Below are positions 63,022-64,000 of a DNA stretch of 64,000 bases, in pieces; within the stretch, counting starts at the first letter, position 1; each line of letters starts with the position of its first letter. The notes beneath the pieces are model-generated. The model did not search any database. It was not told where the DNA came from and was given only the letters and a program-made list of their open reading frames with translations. Source of the DNA: Gallionella sp. (GTDB lineage: Bacteria > Pseudomonadota > Gammaproteobacteria > Burkholderiales > Gallionellaceae); NCBI GenBank assembly GCA_028714075.1, contig JAQTMZ010000013.1, forward strand, positions 1 through 64,000, read 5' to 3'. Position numbers and translations under genes: made by a program.

Positions 63022-64000
63022 TTGAACCACTCCGGGCAACCTGCCAAAGCAGAAACATCTTCGTCCACCGGCCTTCTGCATTGGCCGCCGTTCTGGTTTT
63101 TCATCTTTCTGGCGCTGGCGGTCAGCGCCGTCAGTTACACCGCTTTTCTGCGTCATAGCTCGAACATCAGGCAGGGAGAACTGAACGAACTTTCCACCAT
63201 TGCGGATTTGAAAGTGACGGAAGTCGCAAAATGGAGAAAAGAGCGCGAGGGCGATGCCGAGATATTTTCGCGTGCTCCTTTCTTTGCGCGGGCAATAGAA
63301 AAATGGCTGCAACGGGGCGCGCCGCCCGACGAAGACCGGCAGATGATCGTTGAGCGGATGAGGCTGATGCAAAGCGCCTATGACTATCAGGAGGTTTTCC
63401 TGTTCGATGCGCAAGGCAAGCCGGTATTGTCCGCCACTCCCGGTGCCGTACTGCCCGGAGCGCATACCTTGGAACGGGTAAGGCAGGCCATCCAGACACA
63501 AGCCGTCCTGTTTTTGGATATCGGCTCCAGCGACGATCCGGGCAGCATGGGCATGATTGCGCCGGTTCTGGCCGGTCACGGCGGCAAATCCAGAACTGTC
63601 GGCGCGGCCTATCTGCGGATGGATCCATCCCGGTTCCTTTTTCCGCTGCTGAAAGCAATGCCGTCGGATCACAAGAGCATGGAGCTGGTCTTGGTGCGCC
63701 GCGAAGGGGATGACGTGTTGTTCCTGAATGTATCCCGTGCCGAAGACTCCAGCCTGCTGCGGCAGCCGCTGGGTCAGTCGAAATTACCGGCCGCGATGGC
63801 GGTATTGGGAGCACATACGGAAACCGAAGGTGCGGATTACCGCGGTGTGCCGGTAATTGCGGCGATGCGCGAAATTCCCGGTTCCGGCTGGTTCCTGGTT
63901 GCCAAAATGGAGCAGGAAGAAATTTATGCGCCGTTACGCAAGCTGGCATGGCTGGTGGCGGGCACAATTATTGTTCTAGTCACCCTGACCGGCGCGGCGA
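63022..64000 (+). CDS. Membrane sensor with periplasmic dCACHE-like domain (partial)
   Basis: The gene starts at a TTG at 63022 with a GAGGAGG ribosome site and runs off the window after 326 codons. A first membrane helix (WPPFWFFIFLALAVSAVSYTAF) precedes a periplasmic region with QEVFLFDAQGKPVLSA, GMIAPVLAG and MREIPGSGWFLVAKMEQEEIYAPL, then a second membrane helix at the window end. This is the layout of dCACHE sensor kinases and cyclases; the output domain is outside the window. Confidence 0.85.
   Translation, partial: MNHSGQPAKAETSSSTGLLHWPPFWFFIFLALAVSAVSYTAFLRHSSNIRQGELNELSTIADLKVTEVAKWRKEREGDAEIFSRAPFFARAIEKWLQRGAPPDEDRQMIVERMRLMQSAYDYQEVFLFDAQGKPVLSATPGAVLPGAHTLERVRQAIQTQAVLFLDIGSSDDPGSMGMIAPVLAGHGGKSRTVGAAYLRMDPSRFLFPLLKAMPSDHKSMELVLVRREGDDVLFLNVSRAEDSSLLRQPLGQSKLPAAMAVLGAHTETEGADYRGVPVIAAMREIPGSGWFLVAKMEQEEIYAPLRKLAWLVAGTIIVLVTLTGAA

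Noticed and set aside
63004-63967. Two long minus-strand frames at the right end
   Set aside because: They are antisense to the partial plus-strand sensor gene, which has a ribosome site, membrane helices and a sensible domain layout.
1-64000. CRISPR array
   Set aside because: I saw no regularly spaced short repeats with unique spacers and no cas genes.

Overview
The window looks like a betaproteobacterial chromosome, most plausibly Nitrosomonadales/Gallionellaceae. The basis is the gene order mutS-suhB-trmJ-cysE-iscRSUA-hscBA-fdx-iscX, a class II ribonucleotide reductase, many c-di-GMP proteins, and GC-rich core coding sequence. The taxonomic placement is inference; no rRNA gene is present.

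Core left, 1-25,000. An IS110-type transposase tail sits at the window edge. It is followed by mutS (with three in-frame repeat-derived insertions), suhB, trmJ, cysE and a complete isc iron-sulfur cluster operon whose promoter carries a recognisable IscR box. Then come dsbB, a CHASE-PAS-GGDEF-EAL protein, a DHH phosphoesterase, HDOD and PilZ proteins, nrdJ, a UPF0114 protein, a TlpA-like thioredoxin, a lytic transglycosylase and proS.

Genomic island, about 25,062-57,776. A tRNA-Arg(ACG) gene at 25,030-25,106 has its 3' 51 bp repeated exactly at 57,726-57,776. The 32.7 kb between these copies has the layout of an integrative element: integrase remnant at the left end, direct repeats, IS3 remnants, nucleoid-protein genes and a toxin-antitoxin pair at the right end. 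Codon and base use is visibly more AT-rich in many parts. Its main cargo is a three-gene operon for a periplasmic type II DMSO-reductase-family enzyme that closely resembles nitrite oxidoreductase (nxrA, nxrB, nxrC), followed by a DUF2325 gene. This block lies between two MarR-family genes that form a 9,651-bp-spaced direct repeat. The island also carries a Pal-like lipoprotein and DUF3014 cluster; a glucosyl/mannosylglycerate-type compatible-solute operon that includes a phosphatase-glycerate kinase fusion, two glycosyltransferases and a TM-helix channel protein; a P-type cation ATPase, a Na/Ca exchanger, two cation/proton antiporters and a DUF389 protein; a frameshifted TusA-like gene; a TIR-domain protein; HU, IHF and wHTH proteins; and a HigBA-like module. 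Read together, the island could give its host nitrite oxidation (or a related anion oxidation/reduction) plus osmotic and ion-stress tolerance.

Core right, 57,777-64,000. The displaced tRNA terminator and a response-regulator scar are followed by a REC-PAS-GGDEF protein, an ApbE-like flavin transferase, an EF-hand protein and the start of a membrane sensor that runs off the window.
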